DNA from: Legionella steigerwaltii
GTDB taxonomy: Bacteria; Pseudomonadota; Gammaproteobacteria; Legionellales; Legionellaceae
DNA length: 44,402 bases
Direction: 5' to 3'
NCBI RefSeq assembly: GCF_001468065.1
Contig: NZ_LNYZ01000012.1
Span: forward strand, 1 to 44,402
A model generated the notes under the pieces. The model was not told the DNA's origin. It was given only the letters and a program-made list of their open reading frames with translations, and did no database searches. Made by a program: the position numbers and the translations under genes. Shown in pieces: positions 18,448 to 25,803 of the stretch (its first letter is position 1; every line of letters begins with the position of its first letter).

Positions 18448-18475
18448 TTGCTCTATATTTAAACATATAGAGCAA
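18448..18475. promoter_or_regulatory. 11-bp perfect inverted repeat just upstream of the 18489 gene
   Basis: TTGCTCTATAT, six-base loop, ATATAGAGCAA. It ends 13 bases before the ATG at 18489, which has no clear Shine-Dalgarno of its own. It could be an operator for a dimeric repressor or an mRNA hairpin limiting initiation. Confidence 0.55.
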
Positions 18476-18488
18476 TTAGTTTTACGAT

Positions 18489-19700
18489 ATGGCTAAATAT
18501 AGATATGTGATTGTATGCGGATGGGCGACTCGCGATGAAAATGGAAAACCAAGTTATTCCCAAGGACATAGTGGACTATTATTGGTAACGTCTGAAGAGC
18601 CTTTAGTTGAAGACAGTTTTCCTGCAGCATTAAAGGAAGTTAATGGCCGTCTTGAATACATAGTTCGAGATAGCATTCAAATAGAAGCGTATGTTGCCAC
18701 AGCAGGTACGCCTGTAGAGAGCCTTGAATTTGACCTACGAATGTTCTCTCCTGCAGGGGTTGAGGAAGCAGCGCCAGAGTTTTGTGTACTTCCAGAAAAG
18801 ATAGGAAATTCCCCTGGTATTGATTACGATCGGATAAAGGAATGGTGGGAAACCAAGCGCAAACGTTTAGGGGCTGGAATGTTCCAAGCAATTGATGATC
18901 AAGACATCATTAATAAGGATGGAATTAATCCCGAAAAGCAACAAATCATTGAAGAATACTTAGCTAAAAGAGATTATGTCCTAGTCCGTCGCAAAGTCGA
19001 TCCCCCCGAATTTTTTCTAGTTTACAAAGATACGCAACACGCAACCAAAATACATTCAATAACAGGACCTGATTTAAACACGCTAATAAAGCATGAAAAG
19101 CATATAAAATGGAGAGCAGACAATGGGGAGTTTTCCATAAGCGGTATAAACAGAAATGAACCTTTGAGAAAGATCATTCTTTCTATTGCACATAAAATTC
19201 CTAGCCATGTTCCAAATACGTTAGACGATTATTCTAGATATACCAATAACTGTTCTCATGTGGTACGTGAAGGCCTTCAAGCCGGAGAAGTTAGAAATTT
19301 TGCAAAATTTTTAAGTACCCCTGCTGGCGTCATGTCTGATACTTATAAAATAATGGGAAAATACACTTCAACTTTGCGTCAATTTCTAATTTATTCATTA
19401 CAACGAATGGAAAAAGAAGATGTATACAAAACGAAGAAGCATGACACTAAAATTGAGAAGTTTAAAGGCTTAGTCGAAAGACTTGCTAATGGGTGTGAAG
19501 ACAAGAAGAAATTACTCCAAGAAATAGAGCTTGCTGCGAAGGAGCATAGAGGATATTTTGCAATAGGCGACTCAGAAACCTACAAACAATTTAAACAATT
19601 AGTAAAAAGAACTAAAGAGTTAGATGAAGAAAGAAGAGATGAAGAGGAAACAGACGAAACTGGGGGAACAGAGCATCCAAATAGCCAGCATGGTTGCTGA
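18489..19700 (+). CDS. Effector candidate with permuted papain-like (PPPDE/LRAT-type) motifs
   Basis: 403 residues. The N-terminal strand pattern RYVIVCGWATRD...SQGHSGLLLV places a conserved-looking His27. Much later comes YTNNCSHVVREGLQAG, with Cys255. The His-before-Cys order and the NCxHxV signature are those of circularly permuted papain folds (LRAT, PPPDE, YiiX-type NlpC/P60). A thiol hydrolase or acyltransferase is therefore possible; the long insertion (about 90-230) is unusual. There is no signal peptide. The C-terminus is coiled and then very acidic (EERRDEEETDE), resembling the E-block of Dot/Icm substrates. Upstream is a long inverted repeat instead of a normal ribosome site. Confidence 0.78.
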   Translation: MAKYRYVIVCGWATRDENGKPSYSQGHSGLLLVTSEEPLVEDSFPAALKEVNGRLEYIVRDSIQIEAYVATAGTPVESLEFDLRMFSPAGVEEAAPEFCVLPEKIGNSPGIDYDRIKEWWETKRKRLGAGMFQAIDDQDIINKDGINPEKQQIIEEYLAKRDYVLVRRKVDPPEFFLVYKDTQHATKIHSITGPDLNTLIKHEKHIKWRADNGEFSISGINRNEPLRKIILSIAHKIPSHVPNTLDDYSRYTNNCSHVVREGLQAGEVRNFAKFLSTPAGVMSDTYKIMGKYTSTLRQFLIYSLQRMEKEDVYKTKKHDTKIEKFKGLVERLANGCEDKKKLLQEIELAAKEHRGYFAIGDSETYKQFKQLVKRTKELDEERRDEEETDETGGTEHPNSQHGC

Positions 19701-19712
19701 AAAGCCAACAAC

Positions 19713-19937
19713 TCATGCTCCTTTGAGCCAGAATTGCTCAACCCAGTCCGGATTGTCATGATAAATGAATAACCATCCTATCATCACCAAAAACAGCAAT
19801 GTGGTACATGGTACCATCAGTAGCTCATGTGCAGGAAAGGTTTGGCTCGCTTTATAGTAGGTATAGGTCAAAAGAGTAGAAATTATTAAAAAAAACTCAT
19901 TTTTTTCATCTTTAATCTCAGAGTTATAACCACTCAT
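19713..19937 (-). CDS. Small two-helix membrane protein, hypothetical
   Basis: 74 residues with two hydrophobic segments (about 14-29 and 38-59) and a charged N-terminus (MSGYNSEIKDEKNE). The sequence between 55 and 70 (FIYHDNPDWVEQFWLKG) is rich in aromatics. It converges with the 403-residue gene, with 12 bases between. The ribosome site is weak. The composition looks like a real membrane protein, but I recognise no family. Confidence 0.45.
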   Translation of the reverse strand: MSGYNSEIKDEKNEFFLIISTLLTYTYYKASQTFPAHELLMVPCTTLLFLVMIGWLFIYHDNPDWVEQFWLKGA

Positions 19938-20062
19938 TTATTAATGGGTTGTTCACATTTCAGAACGAATAAAAAACGTACTGAATCTCATATGCCGCCT
20001 CAAACTGAGTCGAGACAAACGTGGATGTAACTTATCTTTTACCCTATTGTAAATTATAGATA

Positions 20063-20097
20063 AAAATCCCCAAAGGAACTCATAGAGAGTTTCTTAA
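20063..20097. repeat. Partial copy of a segment of the cupin gene
   Basis: AAAATCCCCAAAGG...CATAGAGA...TTCTTA here matches about 30 of 35 positions with 21013-21047 inside the cupin gene (the part encoding KKVSMGPLGIFDF). Similarity stops on both sides. It looks like the last trace of a second cupin gene in the same orientation. Confidence 0.4.
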
Positions 20098-20178
20098 GGT
20101 TTAACATAATGTTTAAATCAAAAGCAACAATCCGTATTGTTCTATAATTTAAAAAATGGATTTGCTTTGGTACTTATC

Positions 20179-20520
20179 ATGATACTCACTTTAAAAAATA
20201 CTTTTTTAATGTTAGTGATTGCAACTGTTTTATTGGTTGGTAACAATGTGTTCGCGTGTCAGTGCTTTAATTCATTTTTTTTGACTTCAATTTTTTCTAA
20301 CAACCAGGAAATGACCTGTTTTGTATCTGCAGATTACAGCGGGGCCAGTCTTTCTGACGGAAGACAGAGTGCCGTTTCATCGATTTATGGCTGTTCGTTA
20401 AATTCTACCAGTAGTAACATCCACAGAGATTTTTTTTATTATTCGAATGATAATGAGTTGTGCATTGAAGAAATCTTAAATGCTTGTCGCATGCTTAACA
20501 TTGAAATTCAATCTTACTAA
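20179..20520 (+). CDS. Small secreted Cys-containing protein, hypothetical
   Basis: 113 residues from the ATG at 20179. That start gives a clear signal peptide (MILTLKNTFLMLVIATVLLVGNNVFA, cleavage before CQCFN); an upstream TTG at 20137 would add 14 residues and is less plausible. The mature part has six cysteines (CQC, C in MTCFV, YGC, LCIE, NAC), so up to three disulfides are possible. No family recognised. No strong ribosome site is visible. Confidence 0.55.
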   Translation: MILTLKNTFLMLVIATVLLVGNNVFACQCFNSFFLTSIFSNNQEMTCFVSADYSGASLSDGRQSAVSSIYGCSLNSTSSNIHRDFFYYSNDNELCIEEILNACRMLNIEIQSY

Positions 20521-20588
20521 TACTGCTATACGCTTATAGACAAATTTTTTATACCGAGCGTAAGCCTTCAATATGTCTTAGGGGCAAA

Positions 20589-21113
20589 TTATTGATTTTC
20601 TTTTGCATCAACTAAAACTCCTAACAAAAGTGCAGGTTCTGTGCTGTTATTTATCCAATAATGATTAGTTCCTCTCTGAACAACCGCATCGAAAGGCTTT
20701 AGTTTGATCTCTCCTTCATCGAGTAAAAGAGTAACTTCCCCTTTAAGAATAACGACATAGTCAATACTTTTAGTAGTATGCATCATAGGATTTAAACGAG
20801 TATCTACCCTGCAATGCGAAGCGCCCGCAGTTGCAAAAACAGCTTGTGCTTTCAGGTCTGCTTCTTGAGGGGAGAGATTTTTTTCGACCGGAGGTATTAC
20901 AAAATAGCGGAACACCGTTCCATTTGGCGGAGGTTCAAGTCGAGTAGGAATCCCATCAAGAATATTGTCCCCCCTCATTGGAGCTGGCATTTGATCGGTT
21001 GCCCAAAAATCAAAAATCCCCAAAGGGCCCATAGAGACTTTCTTATCGTCACAAATAAAAGATTTTCCATTTTTTCTCTTCCCAGTTACGACACACCGAA
21101 AAACATTTTTCAT
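20589..21113 (-). CDS. Cupin-domain protein
   Basis: 174 residues. The C-terminal half (about 90-165) is a cupin: MMHTTKSIDYVVILKGEVTLLLDEGEIKLKPFDAVVQRGTNHYWIN covers cupin motif 1 (His at about 112, Glu) and motif 2 (P-x4-QRGTNH). The first 80 residues, with KKVSMGPLGIFDFWATDQ, form a conserved-looking extension. A good ribosome site (AGGGAAA) precedes the ATG. These single-cupin proteins often bind a metal and modify or sense a small molecule; the substrate is not evident. A short fragment of a related gene seems to survive at 20063. Confidence 0.82.
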   Translation of the reverse strand: MKNVFRCVVTGKRKNGKSFICDDKKVSMGPLGIFDFWATDQMPAPMRGDNILDGIPTRLEPPPNGTVFRYFVIPPVEKNLSPQEADLKAQAVFATAGASHCRVDTRLNPMMHTTKSIDYVVILKGEVTLLLDEGEIKLKPFDAVVQRGTNHYWINNSTEPALLLGVLVDAKENQ

Positions 21114-21291
21114 AATTTTTCCCTGAACATTTTTTTTAAAATTAGATCAAAGATACCTTTATGTCCAATGATGTAGGTTTATGATAATAAAATTGCTCTG
21201 GCCCCTTTTAAGTAAACCTAGTTGCTTGTACCCCGGATTTCACTTAAATCCTTTAGCTATGTTCATAATTGTTTTATTAAAGCAATAAACA

Positions 21292-21795
21292 TCATTTTAT
21301 CTCTATATTAGCAGAACACGTATCGGCAATTGAAAAAATACCCTCTTTGTATTGTTTATCCGTCATCGATTCCGATTGTTTAAAAAGATCGAGTAACTTA
21401 GGCTGAGCACATTGACAAAAATCAGCTACCATTTTTATCTCTTTATCTGACGACTTTTCTTTACTAACATTCAACATGTTTTTGCAAGCGGTCATCATGT
21501 CAGCATCGGATGTGGCTGTATCTAAATTATCGGTTGCATAATGTAACAACGCATTAAAGAAGCATGTTTTTGTTATTTTATTACTGTCTCTATTACCCTG
21601 ATTATTCTTAATTTGCTCGACCATACAATTACACATTGTTTCATTGAATTTTTTATATTCTGGGGTGTTGTTTTCAGGTGTGTCATGCTTGGTTATCGCT
21701 TTCATGCAGGATTGAAAATTCGCATCCTGATCAGCAAAAATTGGGGTTGATAAAACGCAAAAAGAAAACAAAATCAGCAATTTTTTTATTATCAT
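21292..21795 (-). CDS. Cys-rich periplasmic protein, hypothetical
   Basis: 167 residues with a typical signal peptide (MIIKKLLILFSFCVLSTPIFA, cleavage before DQDAN). The mature chain is helical with regularly placed cysteines (SCMKAI, CNCMVEQ, TCFFNA, ACKNML, FCQCAQ, TCSAN), suggesting a compact disulfide-bonded helical protein. AGGGA precedes the ATG. It is divergent from the sterol operon. No enzyme motif; function unknown. Confidence 0.72.
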   Translation of the reverse strand: MIIKKLLILFSFCVLSTPIFADQDANFQSCMKAITKHDTPENNTPEYKKFNETMCNCMVEQIKNNQGNRDSNKITKTCFFNALLHYATDNLDTATSDADMMTACKNMLNVSKEKSSDKEIKMVADFCQCAQPKLLDLFKQSESMTDKQYKEGIFSIADTCSANIEIK

Positions 21796-21857
21796 GATTA
21801 CATTCCCTGTTTAAAAGATAAATTCCTTAAAGTAAGTGTAGTAGTATTTTTAGGATC

Positions 21858-21918
21858 AGACATATGTCTTTCATTCTGAGACTAATTAATTGATAACTTA
21901 AGTTATTTCATCTAGATT
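21858..21918 (+). promoter_or_regulatory. Promoter and palindromes of the sterol-tailoring operon
   Basis: TTGATA (21890-21895), 17-base spacer, TAGATT (21913-21918), a plausible sigma-70 promoter. The 12-bp palindrome TAACTTAAGTTA (21894-21905) lies in the spacer and another, AGACATATGTCT, at 21858-21869. Either could be an operator; no regulator gene adjoins the operon. Confidence 0.45.
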
Positions 21919-21991
21919 ATAAATATCCAAACAATAATTAGTGTTAGGAAAACAAAATTGTTGTGTGAGTTCAAATTCAAGGAGGAGACCT

Positions 21992-22996
21992 ATGTCGTTA
22001 TTAACCAATTACATGAAGACGTTCCGTTTCCTCTTAAGGCGGAATGACTTGAGTTCTTTTGTTAAAGAGCACGATCGCCTGTTCTCTCTTGCGAAGCAGA
22101 CTCATAATCATGCAATCGTTGCTTCCCATTATTATGACCTCATGGCGGAGGTGATTGAGATTGCTTATGGCACCAGTTGGGTTTTTTATCCGCCCGATCA
22201 TGCGGGACAATCACGCGAGGAAACCATTTCGAACTTACACAAACAGATCAATTCAGCACTCTGTCTTTTACCCGGGAAAACTGCCCTCGATATGGGCTGC
22301 GGTCTTGGTGGCGCGGCGCGTGATATTGCACGTCTTTCCCAGGGGAAAGTGTTTGGAGTCACCTTGTCTCAGGCCGAAGTAGATCGAGCGAATGCCCTCA
22401 ATCGCGAACAAAATCTGGATCACTTGTGTGAAGTCAAACAGGGTGATTATACCCAAAACTTGCCGTTTCCTGATGATTGCCTGGCCTCGGTTTACAGCAT
22501 TTACTCACTTAAATACATTTCTAATAATCTGCTTCCAAAAGTATTTGAGCACGTCCATCGGGTAATGGAACCGAATGCACGATATGTAGTCTATGACGCG
22601 GTTCTAACCTCTAAATACGATGCGAATAATCCGCAACATCGCGCGCTGGTTGAGCGGATTGAATTTGTAACCGGCATGCCGCCTCTGCACACGAGTAAAG
22701 ATCTGGTAGATGCGGCCCGCAGCGTGGGCCTAAGTCTACTTTCTGAAACAGAAATTTCAAAAGACCTTGGGTGGAGCTATTTTTTTACCGAAAACAAGCT
22801 CTTAGCTGGTACGCTTCGTTCTCGGGCAGTGGGGAGCGCGATTTTAGGCATGGAAACGATTCGTCTCTTTCCAAAAGGATTTTCAGAATTCTACAACACG
22901 TTCATTGCAGGGACTGTGAACGCCCTGGTCGATGCAGACCGCTTAGGCATCGTGTCGTTCTCTCGATTATTTGTCTTCGGAAAGACCGACTCCTGA
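21992..22996 (+). CDS. Sterol 24-C-methyltransferase (Erg6/SMT)-like SAM methyltransferase
   Basis: 334 residues from the ATG at 21992, which has GGAGGAG 6 bases upstream. SAM motif I is ALDMGCGLGGAARDIA (about 97-112). The acidic loop GVTLSQAEVDRAN and the post-motif GDYTQNLPFPDD follow. The segment VYDAVLTSKYDANNPQHRALVERIE then GMPPLHTSKDLVDAARSVGL closely parallels the Erg6 region (VMTDKYDENNPEHR...G.P) and its C-terminal sterol-MT domain. It also has an AYGTSWVFYPP stretch where SMTs carry their sterol-binding YEYGWG motif, but that motif is altered. Enzymes of this family methylate the side-chain C24 of sterols. More GC-rich than the following two genes, so possibly a separate acquisition. 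The next gene starts 45 bases on. Confidence 0.85.
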   Translation: MSLLTNYMKTFRFLLRRNDLSSFVKEHDRLFSLAKQTHNHAIVASHYYDLMAEVIEIAYGTSWVFYPPDHAGQSREETISNLHKQINSALCLLPGKTALDMGCGLGGAARDIARLSQGKVFGVTLSQAEVDRANALNREQNLDHLCEVKQGDYTQNLPFPDDCLASVYSIYSLKYISNNLLPKVFEHVHRVMEPNARYVVYDAVLTSKYDANNPQHRALVERIEFVTGMPPLHTSKDLVDAARSVGLSLLSETEISKDLGWSYFFTENKLLAGTLRSRAVGSAILGMETIRLFPKGFSEFYNTFIAGTVNALVDADRLGIVSFSRLFVFGKTDS

Positions 22997-23041
22997 TGTT
23001 TTTAAAAAGGGCTGGATATAACTAAATATAAGTCAAAAATC

Positions 23042-24037
23042 ATGAAAATATTGGTCACGGGAGCTAGTGGACACATTGGAAATAACCTCATTGTTGAGCT
23101 TATTAAAAAACAATATGATGTCCGAATACTTGTGCGGGGTGAAATGCCTAAATACCTCACTCATTTTCCTTTGGAAGTGTGCGAAGGGGATATTTTACAT
23201 CCGGAGTCTTTGGATAATGCGACTCAAGATGTTGATACAGTTTTTCATTTAGCCGCAAAAATTTCTATTACCAATCGAGAAGAAGACGAAGTCCGTAAAA
23301 CAAACATCCAAGGCACCCAAAATGTGGTCAATGCTTGCCTTAAAAATCAAGTAAAAAAGCTCGTTCATTTTAGTTCCATTCACGCTCTAACGCAAAGTTC
23401 TAAAAAATCCAACACGTCGCACATGTTAAATGAAAATTGCCCTCTTGCTTTAGAATCTGTGAATATTTACGACCAATCTAAAGCCCATGCTGAAAAGATA
23501 GTGCTTGATAGTTGTGGACAAGGATTAAATGCGGTTGTGGTAAGTCCCACAGGAACAATTGGCCCAAATGACTATAAATTATCTCTCATGGGCACTGCAA
23601 TAATTAAAATATACAAAGGACACATCCCGATTTTAGTACGAGGAGGATATAATTTTGTTGACGTTCGTGATGTGGTTCAAGGAGCAATAACTGCTGCTGA
23701 AAAAGGCCAATCTGGAGAGCGTTATATCTTAGGCGGGCATGACATAAACATGCATCATTTGACCCGATTGATATCCATTGTAAAACAAAAAAAAATGACT
23801 CGTTTGTTTCTTCCCCCAAGCATGCTTTACTTTGTGGTACCCCTCATGGAGTTTTTTTCTAGAATCACCAATACAGAACCGCTCTTTACAAAATACGCCA
23901 TTGAAACGTTGATGTATCCACCCAAGGTAGATTGTACGAAAGCTGAAAATGAATTGGGGTACAAAAAAACTGAAATCGAAACGACGATCAATGATACGCT
24001 TCATTGGTTTTCGCAGTGTGGCAAAATTAAATTATGA
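23042..24037 (+). CDS. 3-beta-hydroxysteroid dehydrogenase-like extended SDR
   Basis: 331 residues. NAD-binding motif TGASGHIG (6-13), GDI and HLAA for the adenine side, catalytic Ser111/112 (HFSSIHA), Tyr143 and Lys147 (YDQSKAHAEK), and the substrate-side SPTGTIGPND. The C-terminal region (about 240-290) is hydrophobic (FLPPSMLYFVVPLMEFFSR), suggesting membrane association, as in 3-beta-HSD and sterol C4-decarboxylase (Erg26) relatives. Its last 4 bases overlap the 5-alpha-reductase start (ATGA), so the two are translationally coupled. Placed between a sterol methyltransferase and a steroid reductase, it probably oxidises a 3-hydroxysterol to the 3-ketone, which the next enzyme would need. 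Confidence 0.85.
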   Translation: MKILVTGASGHIGNNLIVELIKKQYDVRILVRGEMPKYLTHFPLEVCEGDILHPESLDNATQDVDTVFHLAAKISITNREEDEVRKTNIQGTQNVVNACLKNQVKKLVHFSSIHALTQSSKKSNTSHMLNENCPLALESVNIYDQSKAHAEKIVLDSCGQGLNAVVVSPTGTIGPNDYKLSLMGTAIIKIYKGHIPILVRGGYNFVDVRDVVQGAITAAEKGQSGERYILGGHDINMHHLTRLISIVKQKKMTRLFLPPSMLYFVVPLMEFFSRITNTEPLFTKYAIETLMYPPKVDCTKAENELGYKKTEIETTINDTLHWFSQCGKIKL

Positions 24038-24783
24038 CTCAAAATAATCTAACTTTATTTCTTTATTTCTGGATTGCTTTAGCCATCGTGGTATTCTTCA
24101 CGCTTTTTTTCAAACGAGCCCCTTATGGACGTTATGAGCAAAGGAACAAATCTCTTAAAATCCCTGCACCTATTTCTTGGTGTTTTATGGAATTGCCCTC
24201 TGTGATCACCTTTTTGGTTATTTTTCTAATGGCAAAACCATCTGCTTGTACCTGGTTTTTTTTCGGAATGTGGCAACTCCATTATGTCTATCGTTCATTA
24301 ATCTATCCATTCCGCTTAAACAATGCAAAACAGGTTCCAATTTCTATCACGATATCCGCCACGTTTTTTACAACTGTGAATGGTTTTGTGAATGCGTATT
24401 GGCTCACTCATTTTCAAGAAATTACATTTTCAACGTTGCAAACACCCCATTTTATTGTTGGTTTGCTCCTTTTTATTTCGGGATTTGTAATCAATGTAAA
24501 TTCGGACAACATTTTGTTTGAGATTAATAAAAATAAAAAAACCGGATCCTACAAAATACCCTATGGTGGAATGTTTCGTTTTTTGAGCAGCCCAAATTAC
24601 TTTGGTGAAATGCTTGAATGGATTGGTTGGGGGGTCGCGACTTGGTCAATTGCTGGTTTTTCTTTTACTTTGTGGACCATAGCCAATTTAGCTCCGAGGG
24701 CGATCACTCATCATCGCTGGTATCGCTTACATTTTTCCAATTATCCTAAGGAAAGAAAAGCGCTTATTCCGTTTCTTTTTTGA
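24034..24783 (+). CDS. Steroid 5-alpha-reductase (DET2/SRD5A-type 3-oxo-5-alpha-steroid 4-dehydrogenase)
   Basis: 249 residues, matching the 250-260 usual for the family, with about six membrane helices. Landmarks: APYGRY (about 30-35), ELPS, HYVYRSLIYPFR (about 83-94), IPYGGMFRFLSSPNYFGEM (about 173-191), EWIGWGVATWS, and the C-terminal APRAITHHRWYRLHF...YPKERKALIPFLF. The NADPH-binding C-terminal block is almost motif-perfect to plant DET2 and animal SRD5A1. The family reduces the delta-4 double bond of 3-oxosteroids. It overlaps the dehydrogenase gene by 4 bases, and the next gene is convergent 17 bases on, so it ends the operon. Confidence 0.92.
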   Translation: MTQNNLTLFLYFWIALAIVVFFTLFFKRAPYGRYEQRNKSLKIPAPISWCFMELPSVITFLVIFLMAKPSACTWFFFGMWQLHYVYRSLIYPFRLNNAKQVPISITISATFFTTVNGFVNAYWLTHFQEITFSTLQTPHFIVGLLLFISGFVINVNSDNILFEINKNKKTGSYKIPYGGMFRFLSSPNYFGEMLEWIGWGVATWSIAGFSFTLWTIANLAPRAITHHRWYRLHFSNYPKERKALIPFLF

Positions 24784-24800
24784 AAATTCGATTTATAGCG

Positions 24801-25691
24801 CTAGCTGGCATTATCATGGTAAGCGTCCAAGATAAAATCAATAAATACACGATGCTTTCGAGATAGATATTTTGGTCTTGGATGCACTAACCATACTGGC
24901 ATCGGTGTGGGCCTAAAGTCAGTCAAAACTTCTGTTAGTTCACCGAGATCAATAAATTTTTGAAAAAAATAGCTCGGCAAAAAAGCAATACCTACTCCTT
25001 GTAACACTGCTTCCAATACCAGAGCAGAATTATTGAGACGTAAATTCCCATTTACAGAAACGGAATAGTTTTTATCATGTTGACGAAAAAACCAATTATC
25101 TCCTTCATATAAATTGATTTGATGAATAATACAATTATGGTTCTTCAATTCATCAGGTTTTATCGGGATACCATGACATTCTAAATAATTTGGTGTAGCA
25201 CAACATATCATTTGATGCTCAATTAATTTTTTTGATTGTAAGGTGCGTGTATTTATTTCTTTATAGCGAAAATAAATGTCATAAGAGTCATCGATCAAAT
25301 CAGGGAAAATATTACTTTTTATAAATTGAATTGTAATTTGCGGATAAGCTTTCAAAAACTTGGCAACAATTGGTAACAATTCAATATAACCTGAATAAAC
25401 AGAAACCGAGAGATTAAGTAAGCCTGAAGGTTCTTTTATCTTATCTGCGATATCCCCCTTTAATTCTGCAAGAATTGTAGGGATATTTTGACAATGCGTG
25501 TAGCAATGCTCGCCGTATTTGGTCAATGAAAATCGTCGTGTATTACGATTTAACAGCGTCACTCCGAGTTCACGTTCAAGATTAGCCACTTTTCGAGTAA
25601 CCGAAGCAGGAGAAATTTTTAATAGGTTTGCTGCCTTATAAAAGCTATTACTGTCTACGACTTGTAAGAATACTTCTATATCTGATAGCAC
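24801..25691 (-). CDS. LysR-family transcriptional regulator
   Basis: 296 residues, typical length. N-terminal winged helix: LSDIEVFLQVVDSNSFYKAANLL, SPASVTRKVANLERELGVTLLNR (about 1-60). The C-terminal effector domain (about 90-295) has SVSVYSGYIELLPI and LEAVLQGVGIAFLPSYF. It starts at a GTG; an in-frame stop two codons upstream rules out an earlier start. It is divergent from the halogenase-like gene, with 112 bases between, the standard arrangement for a LysR regulator and its target operon. A 22-base palindrome begins 9 bases upstream of its start codon. The ligand is probably an amino acid handled by the operon. Confidence 0.92.
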   Translation of the reverse strand: MLSDIEVFLQVVDSNSFYKAANLLKISPASVTRKVANLERELGVTLLNRNTRRFSLTKYGEHCYTHCQNIPTILAELKGDIADKIKEPSGLLNLSVSVYSGYIELLPIVAKFLKAYPQITIQFIKSNIFPDLIDDSYDIYFRYKEINTRTLQSKKLIEHQMICCATPNYLECHGIPIKPDELKNHNCIIHQINLYEGDNWFFRQHDKNYSVSVNGNLRLNNSALVLEAVLQGVGIAFLPSYFFQKFIDLGELTEVLTDFRPTPMPVWLVHPRPKYLSRKHRVFIDFILDAYHDNAS

Positions 25692-25699
25692 GACAAATC

Positions 25700-25721
25700 A
25701 TTATTTCATTATTGAAATAAT
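25700..25721. promoter_or_regulatory. Perfect palindrome next to the LysR start, probable regulator-binding site
   Basis: ATTATTTCA-N4-TGAAATAAT, a perfect 9-bp inverted repeat starting 9 bases upstream of the LysR GTG. Its position fits autoregulation by the LysR protein. Confidence 0.6.
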
Positions 25722-25733
25722 ATATTACAAAAA

Positions 25734-25773
25734 TATGGTATTGCTTGCCATAGGTGAATAATGGAAGAATGAT
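25734..25773 (+). promoter_or_regulatory. Promoter and second dyad of the halogenase-like operon
   Basis: The dyad TATGG-N9-CCATA (25734-25752) overlaps a candidate -35, TTGCCA (25745-25750). With a 17-base spacer, the -10 would be AATGAT (25768-25773). A LysR activator binding the palindrome at 25700 and this dyad would be placed as usual for the family. The gene starts at 25804 with AAAGGA 6 bases before it. Confidence 0.4.
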
Positions 25774-25803
25774 TTTCGAAAAAAATAACCAAAAGGACTG
25801 ATC

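Noticed and set aside
20137..20178. Upstream TTG start for the small secreted protein
   Set aside because: It would put 14 residues before a good signal peptide; the ATG at 20179 fits better.
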